Notes: generated from the letters alone by a model not told the origin. 64,000 nt of DNA from Microbacterium sp. (GCF_031179285.1 NZ_JAPSHY010000004.1:1-64000); one strand, 5' to 3'. Shown: positions 10,904-21,214, numbered from the stretch's first letter. Made by a program: numbers and translations.

Positions 10904-11776
10904 ATGACAGACGGGGACAAGGGCGAGTTCCTCATCGTCACGGGGATGTCCGGCGCCGGCCGCACGACGGTGGCCAACGCGCTGGAAGACCTGGGCTGGT
11001 ACGTCGTCGACAACCTGCCCCCTCAGATCCTTCGCCCGCTGCTCGATCTCACGGACATGGGTGGCGGCGCTCTGCCGAAGGTCGCGGCGGTCGTCGACGT
11101 GCGCGGTCGCAACCTCTTCGACGATTTCCCCGGTGTCGCCCGCGCCCTCCGCTCGCGCGGATCGGTTCGCGTGCTCTTCCTCGACGCGTCGGACGATGTG
11201 CTGGTGCGTCGATTCGAGTCGGTGCGGCGACCGCACCCGCTTCAGGGCGACGGCACCCTCCTCGACGGCATCCGCATCGAGCGATCGAAGCTCGCGGCGA
11301 TCCGCGAGGCGGCCGACATGGTCATCGACACCTCGAACCTCAACATCCACCAGCTGGCGACGCAGGTCTCCGAGCTGTTCTCCGAGGAGGGGGCGGCACG
11401 GCACCGCGTGACGCTGCTGAGCTTCGGGTTCAAGTACGGCCTTCCCACCGACGTCGACCTCGTCGCCGACATGCGCTTCCTGCCCAATCCGTTCTGGAAC
11501 GAAGAGCTGCGCGGCCTCACCGGTCAGGACGCCGAGGTGGTCGACTATGTGCTCTCCCGACAGGGGGCGTCGGAGTTCCTCGACGCCTATGCGGCGGCTC
11601 TCACGCCGGTGCTCGAGGGATACCAGCGCGAGAACAAGAGTCACTCCACCATCGCGATCGGCTGCACCGGCGGCAAGCACCGATCGGTTGCGATGTCGGA
11701 GGAGCTGGCGCGCCGTCTTTCGGCGATCCCCGGGGTGGCCGTGAACGTCCGTCATCGCGATCTCGGCCGCGAGTAG
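10904..11776 (+). CDS. rapZ: RapZ/YvcJ-family nucleotide-binding protein
   Basis: RapZ is an RNA-binding adapter in Enterobacteriaceae; its actinobacterial role is less clear. The 290-aa protein has the P-loop GMSGAGRTT, with Arg in place of the Walker A Lys, then the family stretch [14 protein letters not shown] and a C-terminal [11 protein letters not shown] motif. The ATG at 10904 is preceded by GGGGAGAGGAAG, so I preferred it to the in-frame GTG at 10880. It lies between uvrC and whiA, but the yvcK gene often found between rapZ and whiA is absent. Confidence 0.94.
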   Translation: MTDGDKGEFLIVTGMSGAGRTTVANALEDLGWYVVDNLPPQILRPLLDLTDMGGGALPKVAAVVDVRGRNLFDDFPGVARALRSRGSVRVLFLDASDDVLVRRFESVRRPHPLQGDGTLLDGIRIERSKLAAIREAADMVIDTSNLNIHQLATQVSELFSEEGAARHRVTLLSFGFKYGLPTDVDLVADMRFLPNPFWNEELRGLTGQDAEVVDYVLSRQGASEFLDAYAAALTPVLEGYQRENKSHSTIAIGCTGGKHRSVAMSEELARRLSAIPGVAVNVRHRDLGRE

Positions 11777-11843
11777 CAGGGCGCGCGGCCGAGTAGGCTA
11801 GTCGTTTGCGTCGCGATCCGGCGCGTGAGCGTAGAGGAGTCTC

Positions 11844-12821
11844 GTGGCACTAACCACCGACGTCAAGGCTGAGCTGGTCAGCATCCGCAATGCACCCCCC
11901 ACGGTGCGGGTCGCGGAGGTCACCGCGATCCTCCGGTTCGCCGGCGGGCTGCATTCGATCGCCGGCCGTGTCGCCGTGGAGGCGGAGGTGGATGCCGAGA
12001 CCCTCGCCCGCCGTGTCGCCCGCGATCTCGCCGAGATCTACGGTGTTCGGCCTGAGATCGCCCAGGTGCAGTCGAGCACGGCGAACGACGGCGCCAGGTG
12101 GGCGGTCCGCGTCATCGCCGCTGGCGAGACCCTCGCGAGGCAGACCGGTCTTCTCGATCAGCGTCGCCGCCCGGTGCGTGGCCTTCCGAACCGGCTCACC
12201 ACGGGATCGCGCGACGAGGTCGCCGGGCTCTGGCGCGGTGCCTTCCTGGCCGCCGGGACCCTGAGCGAACCCGGTCGCTCCGCCATGCTCGAGGTCGCGT
12301 GCCCCTCGTCGGAGGCCGCCATGGCGCTCGTCGGCGCCGCACACCGTCTCGGTGTGGCCGCGAAAGCGCGAGAAGTGCGCGGGATGCCGCGCGTCGTCGT
12401 CCGTGAGGGAGAGGCGATCCGGACGATCCTCGCCGAGATGGGCGCTCACCGCACCGCCGTGGCGTGGGAGGAGCTCCGCCAGCGCCGCGAGGTCCGGGCC
12501 GGGGTGAATCGCCTGGTCAACTTCGACGACGCGAACCTTCGCCGTTCCGCGCAGGCCGCGGTCGCCGCGTGCGCACGCGTCGAGCGTGCGCTCGAGATCC
12601 TGGGTGACGACGTCCCCGATCACCTCCGGCTGGCGGGAGAGCTGCGCCTCGCACACCGTGACGCGAGTCTCGATGAGCTCGGCCACCACGCCGATCCGCC
12701 ACTGACGAAGGACGCGGTCGCCGGCCGCATCCGTCGCCTGCTCGCAACCGCCGACAAGCGTGCGCAGCAGGAGGGCATCCCGGGAACCGAGTCCGCCGTG
12801 CCGGCGGGACTCGACGTCTGA
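11844..12821 (+). CDS. whiA: DNA-binding protein WhiA
   Basis: WhiA is a transcription factor of Gram-positive bacteria that controls sporulation and division genes in Streptomyces. The 325-aa protein has the N-terminal LAGLIDADG-like homing-endonuclease fold ([17 protein letters not shown] near residue 130) and a C-terminal helix-turn-helix ([25 protein letters not shown], residues about 275-300). The GTG start is preceded by GAGGAG. A TAGGCT -10-like box lies in the rapZ-whiA gap at about 11793. Confidence 0.96.
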   Translation: MALTTDVKAELVSIRNAPPTVRVAEVTAILRFAGGLHSIAGRVAVEAEVDAETLARRVARDLAEIYGVRPEIAQVQSSTANDGARWAVRVIAAGETLARQTGLLDQRRRPVRGLPNRLTTGSRDEVAGLWRGAFLAAGTLSEPGRSAMLEVACPSSEAAMALVGAAHRLGVAAKAREVRGMPRVVVREGEAIRTILAEMGAHRTAVAWEELRQRREVRAGVNRLVNFDDANLRRSAQAAVAACARVERALEILGDDVPDHLRLAGELRLAHRDASLDELGHHADPPLTKDAVAGRIRRLLATADKRAQQEGIPGTESAVPAGLDV

Positions 12822-12984
12822 GCGACGACCGCGCTTCGCTCAGCGGGTTCGTCATCGCCGGAAGGATCCGGGCCGCGACCGTGTTGCCGTCAGTAGGATG
12901 AGTTACGTCTGCTCCACACCGCACATCGGTGGTGTTGGAGGATCGGCAAGCGCCGCGGCGCGGCGCGGATTGGATGAAAGCGAT

Positions 12985-13611
12985 ATGGCAACCTACACGC
13001 TCCCCGACCTTCCGTACGACTTCGCAGCCCTTGAGCCGCACATCAGCGGCAAGATCATGGAACTGCACCATGACAAGCACCACGCCACCTACGTCGCCGG
13101 TGCGAACACGGCACTGGAGCAGCTTGCCGAAGCCCGCGACAGCGGCAACCTGGCGAACGTCAACAAGCTTGAGAAGGACCTCGCGTTCAACCTCGGCGGC
13201 CACGTCAACCACTCGATCTTCTGGACCAACCTGTCGCCGAACGGCGGCGGTCAGCCCGAGGGCGAACTGAAGGCGGCCATCGATGAGTTCTTCGGCTCTT
13301 TCGAGAAGTTCCAGGCTCACTTCACGGCAGCAGCGATCGGCATCCAGGGCTCCGGCTGGGCCGTTCTCAGCTGGGACTCGATCGGGTCGCGCCTGATCAT
13401 CCAGCAGCTGTTCGATCAGCAGTCCAACACCGCGCAGGGAACCATCCCGCTCTTCCAGCTCGACATGTGGGAGCACGCCTTCTACCTCGACTACCTCAAC
13501 GTCAAGGCCGACTACGTCAAGGCGGCGTGGAACATCGCCAACTGGGAGAACGTCGCCCAGCGTCTCGACGTCGCCCGCAAGCAGACGAACGGCCTGCTGG
13601 TACTGTCGTAA
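12985..13611 (+). CDS. sodA: Superoxide dismutase (Mn/Fe family)
   Basis: The enzyme dismutes superoxide in the cytoplasm. The 208-aa protein has metal ligands in the expected places: [12 protein letters not shown] (His about 27), [10 protein letters not shown] (His about 75) and [11 protein letters not shown] (Asp and His near 160). IQGSGW carries the active-site Gln in the position usual for Mn-type enzymes; a cambialistic enzyme cannot be excluded. An in-frame ORF extends 75 codons upstream, but the family N-terminus ([13 protein letters not shown]) fixes the start at 12985. A TAGGAT box near 12893 may be the promoter. Confidence 0.96.
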   Translation: MATYTLPDLPYDFAALEPHISGKIMELHHDKHHATYVAGANTALEQLAEARDSGNLANVNKLEKDLAFNLGGHVNHSIFWTNLSPNGGGQPEGELKAAIDEFFGSFEKFQAHFTAAAIGIQGSGWAVLSWDSIGSRLIIQQLFDQQSNTAQGTIPLFQLDMWEHAFYLDYLNVKADYVKAAWNIANWENVAQRLDVARKQTNGLLVLS

Positions 13612-13619
13612 ACAAGACG

Positions 13620-13654
13620 GGCGTCCCGACGGACATCTCGCCCGTCGGGACGCC
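13620..13654 (+). terminator. Terminator hairpin after sodA
   Basis: An 11-bp perfect stem (GGCGTCCCGAC at 13620-13630 with its complement at 13644-13654) is followed by GTTGTCC. It lies 8 nt after the sodA stop and before gap. Confidence 0.75.
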
Positions 13655-13676
13655 GTTGTCCATGCTTCTCAAGTGA

Positions 13677-14726
<1,050 letters not shown>

Positions 14727-14733
14727 GCTCGCG

Positions 14734-15948
14734 ATGACTCTGCGCACCCTGGATTCTCTGGGTTCGCTCGAGGGCAAGCGCGTCATCGTCCGTTGTGATC
14801 TCAACGTCCCCCTGCGGGACGGGGTCATAGCGGACGATGGCCGTGTACGCGCCTCGCTGCCGACTCTGAACGCCCTCATCAACGCGGGAGCACGCGTGGT
14901 CGTGTGCTCCCACCTCGGCCGCCCTGACGGCGCGCCCGATCCGCAGTTCAGCCTCGAGCCTGTGGCGCAACGCCTGTCCGAGTTGCTCGGCAAGCCGGTC
15001 GCGTTCGCACGTGACACGGTCGGAGAGTCCGCGAGCGAGGCGGTCGCGTCGCTCGAGGATGGCGGCGTCGTCGTCATCGAGAACCTGCGGTTCAACGCGG
15101 GGGAGACGGCCAAGGACGACGCGACGCGCGGCGCGTTCGCCGCGGAGCTCGCGAAGCTCGGCGATGTGCTCGTCTCCGACGGGTTCGGCGTCGTCCACCG
15201 CAAGCAGGCGAGCGTGTACGAACTCGCCCAGGCGCTGCCGTCGGCTGCGGGCCTGCTCATCGCCGCCGAACTCGATGTGCTGGACCGGTTGACCGAGAAC
15301 CCGGAGCGCCCGTACGCGGTCGTGCTCGGCGGGTCCAAGGTCAGTGACAAGCTGGGCGTCATCTCGCACCTCCTGCCGCGCGTGGACCGGATCCTGGTCG
15401 GCGGGGGGATGCTGTTCACCTTCCTCAAGGCGCAGGGGCATGAGGTCGCTTCCAGCCTGCTCGAGGAGGACCAGCTCGACACGGTGCGCGGCTACATCGC
15501 CGAGGCGGAGAAGCGCGGGGTCGAACTCGTGCTCCCGACCGACGTCGTGGTGGCGGCGTCGTTCGCCGCGGACGCCGCGCACGAGACCGCACGCGCCGAG
15601 GCGATCCAGGAGACCGCGTTCGGAGCATCCGGCATCGGCCTCGACATCGGGCCCGAGACGGCGGCACGGTTCGCCGAGGTGATCCGCAGCTCCGCGACGG
15701 TGTTCTGGAACGGCCCCATGGGCGTCTTCGAATTCCCCGCCTTCGCGGAGGGGACGAGAGCGGTCGCACAGGCGCTGACGGAGGTCGACGGACTCAGTGT
15801 CGTCGGCGGCGGCGATTCGGCGGCCGCGGTGCGGCAGCTCGGATTCTCCGACGACCGATTCGGTCACATCTCGACGGGCGGAGGCGCCAGCCTCGAGTTC
15901 CTCGAGGGCAAGAAGCTACCCGGCCTGGAGGTGCTCGGATGGGCGTGA
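14734..15948 (+). CDS. pgk: Phosphoglycerate kinase
   Basis: This glycolytic enzyme transfers phosphate from 1,3-bisphosphoglycerate to ADP. The 404-aa protein has the N-terminal VIVRCDLNVPL signature, SHLGRPDG and ENLRFNAGE substrate-binding segments, and the nucleotide-binding GGDSAAAVRQLG near the C-terminus. It is 7 nt downstream of gap and overlaps the annotated tpiA ATG by 10 nt. Length is normal. Confidence 0.98.
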   Translation: MTLRTLDSLGSLEGKRVIVRCDLNVPLRDGVIADDGRVRASLPTLNALINAGARVVVCSHLGRPDGAPDPQFSLEPVAQRLSELLGKPVAFARDTVGESASEAVASLEDGGVVVIENLRFNAGETAKDDATRGAFAAELAKLGDVLVSDGFGVVHRKQASVYELAQALPSAAGLLIAAELDVLDRLTENPERPYAVVLGGSKVSDKLGVISHLLPRVDRILVGGGMLFTFLKAQGHEVASSLLEEDQLDTVRGYIAEAEKRGVELVLPTDVVVAASFAADAAHETARAEAIQETAFGASGIGLDIGPETAARFAEVIRSSATVFWNGPMGVFEFPAFAEGTRAVAQALTEVDGLSVVGGGDSAAAVRQLGFSDDRFGHISTGGGASLEFLEGKKLPGLEVLGWA

Positions 15949-16730
15949 ACACTCGTACCCCGCTGATCGCGGGAAACTGGAAGATGAATCTCGATCACCT
16001 GCAGGCGGTCGCGTTCGTGCAGAAGCTGCACTGGACGTTGAAGGATGCCAAGCACGAGGACGGATCGGTCGAGGTGGCGGTGTTCCCGCCGTACACCGAC
16101 ATCCGCAGCGTCCAGACGCTGATCGACGCCGACAAGATCCCGTTCGCGCTCGGCGCGCAGGACGTCTCCGCCCACGATTCGGGTGCCTACACGGGTGAAG
16201 TGTCCGGCGCGTTTCTCGCCAAGCTCGACGTGAAGTACGTCATCATCGGCCACTCGGAGCGCCGTGAGTATCACGCCGAATCCGACGAGATCGTGGCCGC
16301 GAAGGTCACGGCTGCCGTCAAGCACGGTCTGGTCCCGGTGATCTGCGTGGGAGAGACCGCCGATGACCTGGAGAAGTTCGGCGCCAGCGCCGTTCCGGCG
16401 GGTCAGCTCGAAGCCGCCCTCCAGGGATTGCCGAGGGACGCCGACATCGTGGTGGCGTACGAGCCGGTCTGGGCCATCGGCTCTGGCCAGGCCGCGACGC
16501 CGCAGCAGGCGCAGGACGTCTGCGCCGCCCTGCGCGGAGTCATCGCGAAGGTCCTCGGCGACGACGCCGCCGCGCGCACCCGCGTCCTCTACGGCGGATC
16601 GGTGAAGGCGGCGAACATCGCCAGCTTCATGCGCGAACCCGACGTCGACGGCGCGCTCGTCGGCGGGGCGAGCCTCGTGGTCGACGAGTTCGGCGCGATC
16701 ATCCGATACCAGAAGCACGTCGGCGTGTGA
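15939..16730 (+). CDS. tpiA: Triosephosphate isomerase
   Basis: The enzyme interconverts dihydroxyacetone phosphate and glyceraldehyde 3-phosphate. The 263-aa protein has AGNWKMN (Lys near residue 14), VIIGHSERR (catalytic His near 103) and AYEPVWAIGSGQAATP (catalytic Glu near 175). The ATG at 15939 overlaps pgk by 10 nt. A GTG at 15945 would give a 4-nt GTGA overlap and is a plausible alternative start; the two differ by two residues. Confidence 0.97.
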   Translation: MGVNTRTPLIAGNWKMNLDHLQAVAFVQKLHWTLKDAKHEDGSVEVAVFPPYTDIRSVQTLIDADKIPFALGAQDVSAHDSGAYTGEVSGAFLAKLDVKYVIIGHSERREYHAESDEIVAAKVTAAVKHGLVPVICVGETADDLEKFGASAVPAGQLEAALQGLPRDADIVVAYEPVWAIGSGQAATPQQAQDVCAALRGVIAKVLGDDAAARTRVLYGGSVKAANIASFMREPDVDGALVGGASLVVDEFGAIIRYQKHVGV

Positions 16731-16758
16731 GTGTGGCGGGGCCTGCATCCCGCCACAC
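16731..16758 (+). terminator. Hairpin between tpiA and secG
   Basis: A perfect 10-bp stem (GTGTGGCGGG with CCCGCCACAC) has an 8-nt loop and begins 1 nt after the tpiA stop. There is no T-run. A -10 box for secG follows at once, so read-through and a new start may both occur. Confidence 0.65.
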
Positions 16759-16760
16759 CG

Positions 16761-16766
16761 TATACT
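16761..16766 (+). promoter_or_regulatory. -10 box of secG-rbpA (TATACT)
   Basis: TATACT is close to the sigma-70-type consensus and lies 45 nt before the secG GTG. No matching -35 is evident, because that position falls inside the tpiA hairpin. Confidence 0.5.
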
Positions 16767-16811
16767 TGACCGTTACGCGGGCACTTCGGCCCGAGCGAAA
16801 GGCAATCCCTC

Positions 16812-17060
16812 GTGCAGATTCTCGAGTTCGTCCTGCAGGTGGTGCTGGGCATAACCAGCGTCCTGCTGACTCTCCTCATCCTCCTCCACAAGGGCCGCGG
16901 TGGTGGCCTGTCCGACATGTTCGGCGGAGGTATGTCGTCCGCGGTCGGATCGTCGGGCCTTGCGGAGCGGAACCTCAATCGCTTCACTGTCGTCCTGGCG
17001 CTCGCATGGTTCGTCGCGATCGTCGCGCTGGGCCTCATCACGAAATTCGAGGTGATCTGA
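16812..17060 (+). CDS. secG: Preprotein translocase subunit SecG
   Basis: SecG is the small membrane subunit of the SecYEG export channel. The 82-aa protein has two membrane helices (about residues 4-22 and 55-75) joined by the family's LLHKGRGGGLSDMFGGGMSSAVGSS loop region. The start is GTG. It overlaps rbpA (TGATG). Location after tpiA is common in actinobacteria. Confidence 0.95.
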   Translation: MQILEFVLQVVLGITSVLLTLLILLHKGRGGGLSDMFGGGMSSAVGSSGLAERNLNRFTVVLALAWFVAIVALGLITKFEVI

Positions 17061-17413
17061 TGGCTACCGGTGGCAACGCCATTCGCGGAACACGTGTGGG
17101 CTCCGGCCCCATGGGCGAGCAGGACCACGGCTACCATGCGGACCGCATCGCGGTGTCGTACTGGGATGGTCTCGGCAACGAGACCGTGCGCTATTTCGCA
17201 GCGGGTCTCCCGGAAGAGGAGATCCCCGAGACGATCGATCACCCGCAGTCCGGTCTTCCCGCCGGACGCGACAAGGAGAACCCGCCGGCCCTCGCGAAGG
17301 CCGAGCCGTACAAGACTCACCTCGCGTACGTGAAGGAGCGCCGCACTGACGAGGAGGCCGTCCAGCTTCTGGAAGACGCTCTCACTCAGCTGCGCGAGCG
17401 CCGGGGCCAGTGA
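17060..17413 (+). CDS. rbpA: RNA polymerase-binding protein RbpA
   Basis: RbpA is an actinobacteria-specific RNA polymerase-associated protein that contacts the principal sigma factor and stabilises open complexes. The 117-aa protein has the family N-terminus (GGNAIRGTRVGSGPMG), the central RbpA core domain (AVSYWDGLGNETVRYFA) and the C-terminal sigma-interaction helix (RTDEEAVQLLEDALTQLRERR). The ATG at 17060 overlaps the secG stop. A longer in-frame ORF starting at 16727 runs across secG and was rejected. Confidence 0.95.
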   Translation: MATGGNAIRGTRVGSGPMGEQDHGYHADRIAVSYWDGLGNETVRYFAAGLPEEEIPETIDHPQSGLPAGRDKENPPALAKAEPYKTHLAYVKERRTDEEAVQLLEDALTQLRERRGQ

Positions 17414-17429
17414 CCCGACTCTGACTCAG

Positions 17430-17460
17430 GAAACCGCCACGACTCACTCGTGGCGGTTTC
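17430..17460. terminator. Bidirectional terminator between rbpA and a minus-strand gene
   Basis: A perfect 13-bp stem (GAAACCGCCACGA at 17430-17442, complement at 17448-17460) has a 5-nt loop and is followed by TGCTTTC. It lies between two convergent genes, so it can serve both. Confidence 0.85.
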
Positions 17461-17485
17461 TGCTTTCGCCGGGGCAACGCGGGTG

Positions 17486-18727
17486 TCAGCGGCAGGCGGC
17501 GGCGGCATCGATGTACGACTGCGGGGGATAGCCGTACGCCCAGACGCCATTGGCGTCATCCGTGAATCCCATGCTGATGGCCCACGCGGTCGCCCAGTTC
17601 TCGATGCTGTCCTGCGTGGAGGAGTCGTACATGTCGGCGCACCTGACGCTGATGGCGTGCCCGACCTCATGCGCGACCAGCGCCTGGCTGCGTGCGGCCG
17701 GCCACTGCTCGGCGACGGAGTTCGACAGTTGGATCGTGGCATATCCCGGATCGCCGTACCACCAGGTCGCGTAGCCGCCCATCCCGCCGTCGTAGCCGAA
17801 GCCGTTGACCAGCGGCGCCCAGTCGAAGTCGAGGAGCACACCGGGGGCCAGTGAGCGGGCGAACGCCTCGACCTCCAGCCGCGCGCCCTGCAGCGGTCCG
17901 GCCTTCTCGGCGAGTTCGGCCTGCTCAGAGGCGATGACCTGCGTGGCGGCGGCGTTCAGAGAGGAGAAGACGTCGACGGCATAGGCGTCGAGAGCGGTCG
18001 TCGCCGCTGCTTCCTCGGCGGTGTCTCGGAGGGCGATCACGTCGAGGTTCCTGGCATTGATATGCGCCGCCTCGAACGGGGCGGCGGCGCCCGCGGCGGC
18101 GGTGAGTGCCGCCACTCCGGCATCGGTGAGCTCCGATGCCTCGGCAGCCACCCCGTCGGTGCCGTCCTGAAGGTCCTCAGCGTGTTCCTCGGCATCCGCT
18201 CGGTAGCCGTCGAGCTGCTGAGCCGCGCCGAACAGCTGCCAGAACCAGAACGGCTTCTCGCCCGCGCCCGGGAGGGTGACGCTGACGAGTTCGTCGGCTT
18301 CGGATGCCGTCGTCTCGCTCTCCGCCGCCGCGGCAGCGAGTGCATCCCGCGAGCCGGCGTCCAACAGCAGACCGGAGTCGCTCTGGATCACCAGGGTCGC
18401 GCTCTCCGTGGTCGAACGCAGCGCGTCGAGTTCGGCGCTCAGGTCGGAGCGCAGCGTCGCGGCGGTGGCGGCCGAGTCCGCGTAGGCCGTTTCGGCGTCG
18501 TCGTAGCCGACGTTGGCGATCAGCTGCACGACGATGATGGCCGCCGCGGCGACAACGGCACCGAGGGAGCCGAGGATCGCACCGGTGTGCTTCTTCCGCG
18601 CCCTGACGGCGGACGGCGCGCCGCCCGAGAGACGGGCAGGAACCACGTGTCCGCCAGGGACCGGTTCGAAACCCGCGCGCGCCGCGGCCGGCACTTGCTG
18701 CCCACCGAGCGAAGTCGAGTCGGTCAC
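17486..18727 (-). CDS. Membrane-anchored putative zinc metalloprotease, unknown family
   Basis: The 413-aa protein has a cytoplasmic N-terminus (about 45 residues), one membrane helix (about residues 47-72) and a long Ala/Glu/Asp-rich, probably helical region (75-250). A C-terminal domain contains HEVGH (353-357), the zincin HExxH motif, with Glu in ENWATAW about 20 residues later as a possible third zinc ligand. The catalytic domain would face outside. No substrate is known. GTG at 18727 is preferred because AGGGGGA precedes it; a longer start at 18748 is possible. A TAGAAT -10 candidate lies at 18772-18767. The HExxH alone is weak evidence for protease activity. Confidence 0.75.
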   Translation of the reverse strand: MTDSTSLGGQQVPAAARAGFEPVPGGHVVPARLSGGAPSAVRARKKHTGAILGSLGAVVAAAAIIVVQLIANVGYDDAETAYADSAATAATLRSDLSAELDALRSTTESATLVIQSDSGLLLDAGSRDALAAAAAESETTASEADELVSVTLPGAGEKPFWFWQLFGAAQQLDGYRADAEEHAEDLQDGTDGVAAEASELTDAGVAALTAAAGAAAPFEAAHINARNLDVIALRDTAEEAAATTALDAYAVDVFSSLNAAATQVIASEQAELAEKAGPLQGARLEVEAFARSLAPGVLLDFDWAPLVNGFGYDGGMGGYATWWYGDPGYATIQLSNSVAEQWPAARSQALVAHEVGHAISVRCADMYDSSTQDSIENWATAWAISMGFTDDANGVWAYGYPPQSYIDAAAACR

Positions 18728-18785
18728 GGAATCCCCCTGTCGCCGCACTGCCGCGCGGTTGCTGCGATTCTAGTCAGGGAAGACC

Positions 18786-18816
18786 GAAGGCCCCCAACCT
18801 TTCGGCGGGGGCCTTC
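18786..18816 (-). terminator. Terminator hairpin downstream of tRNA-Gly
   Basis: A perfect 10-bp stem (GAAGGCCCCC with GGGGGCCTTC) has an 11-nt loop. It lies 7 nt beyond the tRNA-Gly 3' end on the minus strand and upstream of the zincin gene. Confidence 0.75.
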
Positions 18817-18823
18817 GCGGCGG

Positions 18824-18894
18824 AGGGGATGACGGGAATCGAACCCGCACCATCAGTTTGGAAGACTGAGGCTCTACCATTGAGCTACATCCCC
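18824..18894 (-). tRNA. tRNA-Gly (anticodon TCC)
   Basis: Reading the minus strand gives a cloverleaf of 71 nt: acceptor stem GGGGATG/CATCCCC with discriminator T, D-arm AGCTCAATGGTAGAGC, anticodon stem-loop CAGTCTTCCAAACTG (anticodon TCC), and T-arm GGGTTCGATTCCC. CCA is not encoded. TCC reads GGA/GGG glycine codons. Confidence 0.96.
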
Positions 18895-19001
18895 GAATCG
18901 GTCCTTCGACAGGATCAGGACCGACCGTTCGATCATAGCGGACTGTCGAGGTGGTTCTCGTCCGTTAGACTTCATGGGGCTGAATCTGCGTGCGGATTCC
19001 C

Positions 19002-19075
19002 CGGGGCGTAGCTCAGCTTGGTAGAGCGCCCGCTTTGGGAGCGGGAGGTCGCAGGTTCAACTCCTGTCGCCCCGA
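19002..19075 (+). tRNA. tRNA-Pro (anticodon TGG)
   Basis: A 74-nt cloverleaf: acceptor CGGGGCG/CGCCCCG with discriminator A, anticodon arm CCCGCTTTGGGAGCGGG with loop TTTGGGA (anticodon TGG), and a T-arm with GGTTCAACTCC. CCA is not encoded. It is divergent from tRNA-Gly and 63 nt upstream of tig. Confidence 0.96.
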
Positions 19076-19138
19076 CACGGCACCCATAGCCTTCACAGCC
19101 GCGATTCAGCGCGGGAATCACAAGGAGAGCACACAAGC

Positions 19139-20581
19139 ATGGCCAACAGCACCGTCGAGAAGCTGACCCCGACCCGGGTCAAGCTCAGCATCACGGTCAC
19201 CCCGGACGACCTCAAGCCCAGCATCGCGCACGCCTACGAGCACATCGCGCAGGACGTCCAGATCCCCGGCTTCCGCAAGGGCAAGGTTCCGGCGCCCATC
19301 ATCGATCAGCGCATCGGACGGGGCGCCGTCATCGAGCACGCTGTGAACGAAGGACTCGACCAGTTCTTCCGTGCTGCCACTGCCGAGCACAAGCTCCGCG
19401 TCGTGGGTCGTCCCGCGGCCGAGATCGTCGAGTGGCCGAACGAGAAGGACTTCTCCGGCGACCTGCTCGTCGACATCGAGGTGGATGTCCGCCCCGACAT
19501 CGAGATCCCGCCGCTCGACGGCATCACCGTGACGGTCGATGCCGTCGAGACCGACGAGTCGGCCCTCGACGAGGAGCTCGACCGCCTGCGCGCTCGCTTC
19601 GGCACACTCGTGCCGGTCGATCGCCCCGCCGCGAAGGGTGACTTCGTCGAGCTCGACCTCGTCGCGACCATCGACGGTGCCGAGATCGATCGCGCCGAGG
19701 GCGTCTCGTACGAGGTCGGCTCCGGCGAGCTGCTCGAGGGCATCGACGACGCGATCGAGTCGCTCACCGCCGGTGAGGACACCACCTTCCGTTCGTCGCT
19801 CGTCGGCGGTGACCACGCCGGTTCCGAGGCCGAGGTCTCGGTGACCGTCAAGGCGGTCAAGGAGCGCGAGCTCCCGGAAGCGGATGACGACTTCGCTCAG
19901 ATCGCGAGCGAGTTCGACACCATCGGCGAGCTTCGCGAGAGCCTTGCCGAGCGGGTCGCTCAGCAGGGCGTGTTCGCGCAGGGTTCGGCCGCGCGCGACA
20001 AGCTCGTCGAGACGCTGCTCGAGCAGATCGACATCCCGGTGCCGCCGAAGCTCATCGAGGACGAGGTGCACAGCCACCTCGAGGGTGAAGGCCGCCTCGA
20101 GGACGACGAGCATCGCGCCGAGGTGACAGAGGCGAGCGAGAAGCAGTTCCGCACACAGGTCCTCCTCGACACCATCGCCGAGCAGGCGGATGTGCAGGTC
20201 TCGCAGGAGGAGCTGAGCCAGTACCTCATCCAGTCCGCCGCCCAGTACGGCATGGCACCGCAGGAGTTCGTCGAGGCGCTGCAGTCCTCGAACCAGCTTC
20301 CCGCGCTCGTCGGGGAGGTCGCTCGCAACAAGGCGATCGCGATCGCCCTCGGCAAGGTCACCGTCATCGACACCAACGGCAAGACCGTGGACCTCTCGGA
20401 CTTCATCGTCGTCGACGACGAGGCTGACGAGGCCGCGTCTGAGGAGAAGCCGGCGAAGAAGGCACCGGCGAAGAAGGCTGCCGCCGCGAAGAAGGCTGAC
20501 GACTCCGCTTACGAGAAGCCGGCCAAGAAGGCTGCCGCCAAGAAGGCTCCGGCCAAGAAGGCTGCCGACAAGGCCGAGTGA
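19139..20581 (+). CDS. tig: Trigger factor (ribosome-associated chaperone)
   Basis: Trigger factor binds nascent chains at the ribosome exit tunnel and has peptidyl-prolyl isomerase activity. The 480-aa protein has the ribosome-binding signature [12 protein letters not shown] near residue 42, a PPIase (FKBP-like) domain at about 150-235 and a helical C-terminal chaperone domain. After about residue 425 comes an acidic stretch and then a low-complexity tail of Ala-Lys repeats (AKKAPAKKA type) to the end. This tail is absent from E. coli trigger factor. The ATG follows AAGGAGAG. Confidence 0.97.
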   Translation: MANSTVEKLTPTRVKLSITVTPDDLKPSIAHAYEHIAQDVQIPGFRKGKVPAPIIDQRIGRGAVIEHAVNEGLDQFFRAATAEHKLRVVGRPAAEIVEWPNEKDFSGDLLVDIEVDVRPDIEIPPLDGITVTVDAVETDESALDEELDRLRARFGTLVPVDRPAAKGDFVELDLVATIDGAEIDRAEGVSYEVGSGELLEGIDDAIESLTAGEDTTFRSSLVGGDHAGSEAEVSVTVKAVKERELPEADDDFAQIASEFDTIGELRESLAERVAQQGVFAQGSAARDKLVETLLEQIDIPVPPKLIEDEVHSHLEGEGRLEDDEHRAEVTEASEKQFRTQVLLDTIAEQADVQVSQEELSQYLIQSAAQYGMAPQEFVEALQSSNQLPALVGEVARNKAIAIALGKVTVIDTNGKTVDLSDFIVVDDEADEAASEEKPAKKAPAKKAAAAKKADDSAYEKPAKKAAAKKAPAKKAADKAE

Positions 20582-20598
20582 TCACAGCAGATGGTCGA

Positions 20599-20632
20599 CG
20601 AGAAGGCGGATGCTGCGGCATCCGCCTTCTCG
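20599..20632 (+). terminator. Strong hairpin after tig
   Basis: A perfect 15-bp stem with a TGCG loop lies 17 nt past the tig stop. No T-run follows; the next gene's Shine-Dalgarno (GAGGAG) begins about 7 nt later. Confidence 0.8.
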
Positions 20633-20649
20633 CGTCTGAGGAGGAGAAT

Positions 20650-21132
20650 ATGACCGACTGGCAGCAGCGGATCGACGCAGTCTGGGCGGACGACGCGCTC
20701 ACCGATGCCGATCGCATCGATGCGATCGATGCCATCGCATCGGAGCGCGACCCGGATGACCCGCTCGCCCTCTTCGAACGCGCCGGCGCCAGGGACACCG
20801 CCGGACTCGAGGCGCAGGCTGAGCCCCTCTACCGCGAGGCGCTGGCAGCCGGGCTCGACGAGGACCGTCGGGCACAGGCCACGATTCAGCTGGCCAGCAC
20901 GCTGCGCAACCTCGGACACTTCGGCGAGAGCGCGGAGTTGCTGAAGGCGGAGCGCGAACGCGGCGGCGCCCTGAGCGATGCCGCATCCGCCTTCTACGCA
21001 CTGACGCTGGTGTCACAGGGCGACGCCCGCGCAGGCGCCGCCATCGCACTCGAAGCTCTGGCACCGCACCTGCCGCGTTACACGCGGTCGGTCGCCGCGT
21101 ACGCCCGGGAACTCACCGCTCCGCCACGCTGA
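20650..21132 (+). CDS. Tetratricopeptide-repeat protein
   Basis: The 160-aa, mostly helical, Ala-rich protein fits the actinobacterial TPR_5-type family. Repeat-like helix pairs are visible at about residues 40-70 (LALFERAGARDTAGLEAQAEPLYREAL), 73-105 and 108-150. TPR proteins act as protein-interaction scaffolds; no partner is evident. The ATG at 20650 follows GAGGAGAAT. It is isolated from tig by the hairpin at 20599 and from clpP1 by an 82-nt gap. Confidence 0.8.
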   Translation: MTDWQQRIDAVWADDALTDADRIDAIDAIASERDPDDPLALFERAGARDTAGLEAQAEPLYREALAAGLDEDRRAQATIQLASTLRNLGHFGESAELLKAERERGGALSDAASAFYALTLVSQGDARAGAAIALEALAPHLPRYTRSVAAYARELTAPPR

Positions 21133-21214
21133 TATGCCGACGGCGAACACGGCCGGGGCGCCGCGTTGACGCCGGTAGATTCGAAATCACCGAAACACGG
21201 AAACAGGAGCTGAC

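Noticed and set aside
8713..11013. 766-aa minus-strand frame opposite uvrA/uvrC
   Set aside because: It spans two well-identified plus-strand genes and their junction. No motif, no Shine-Dalgarno.
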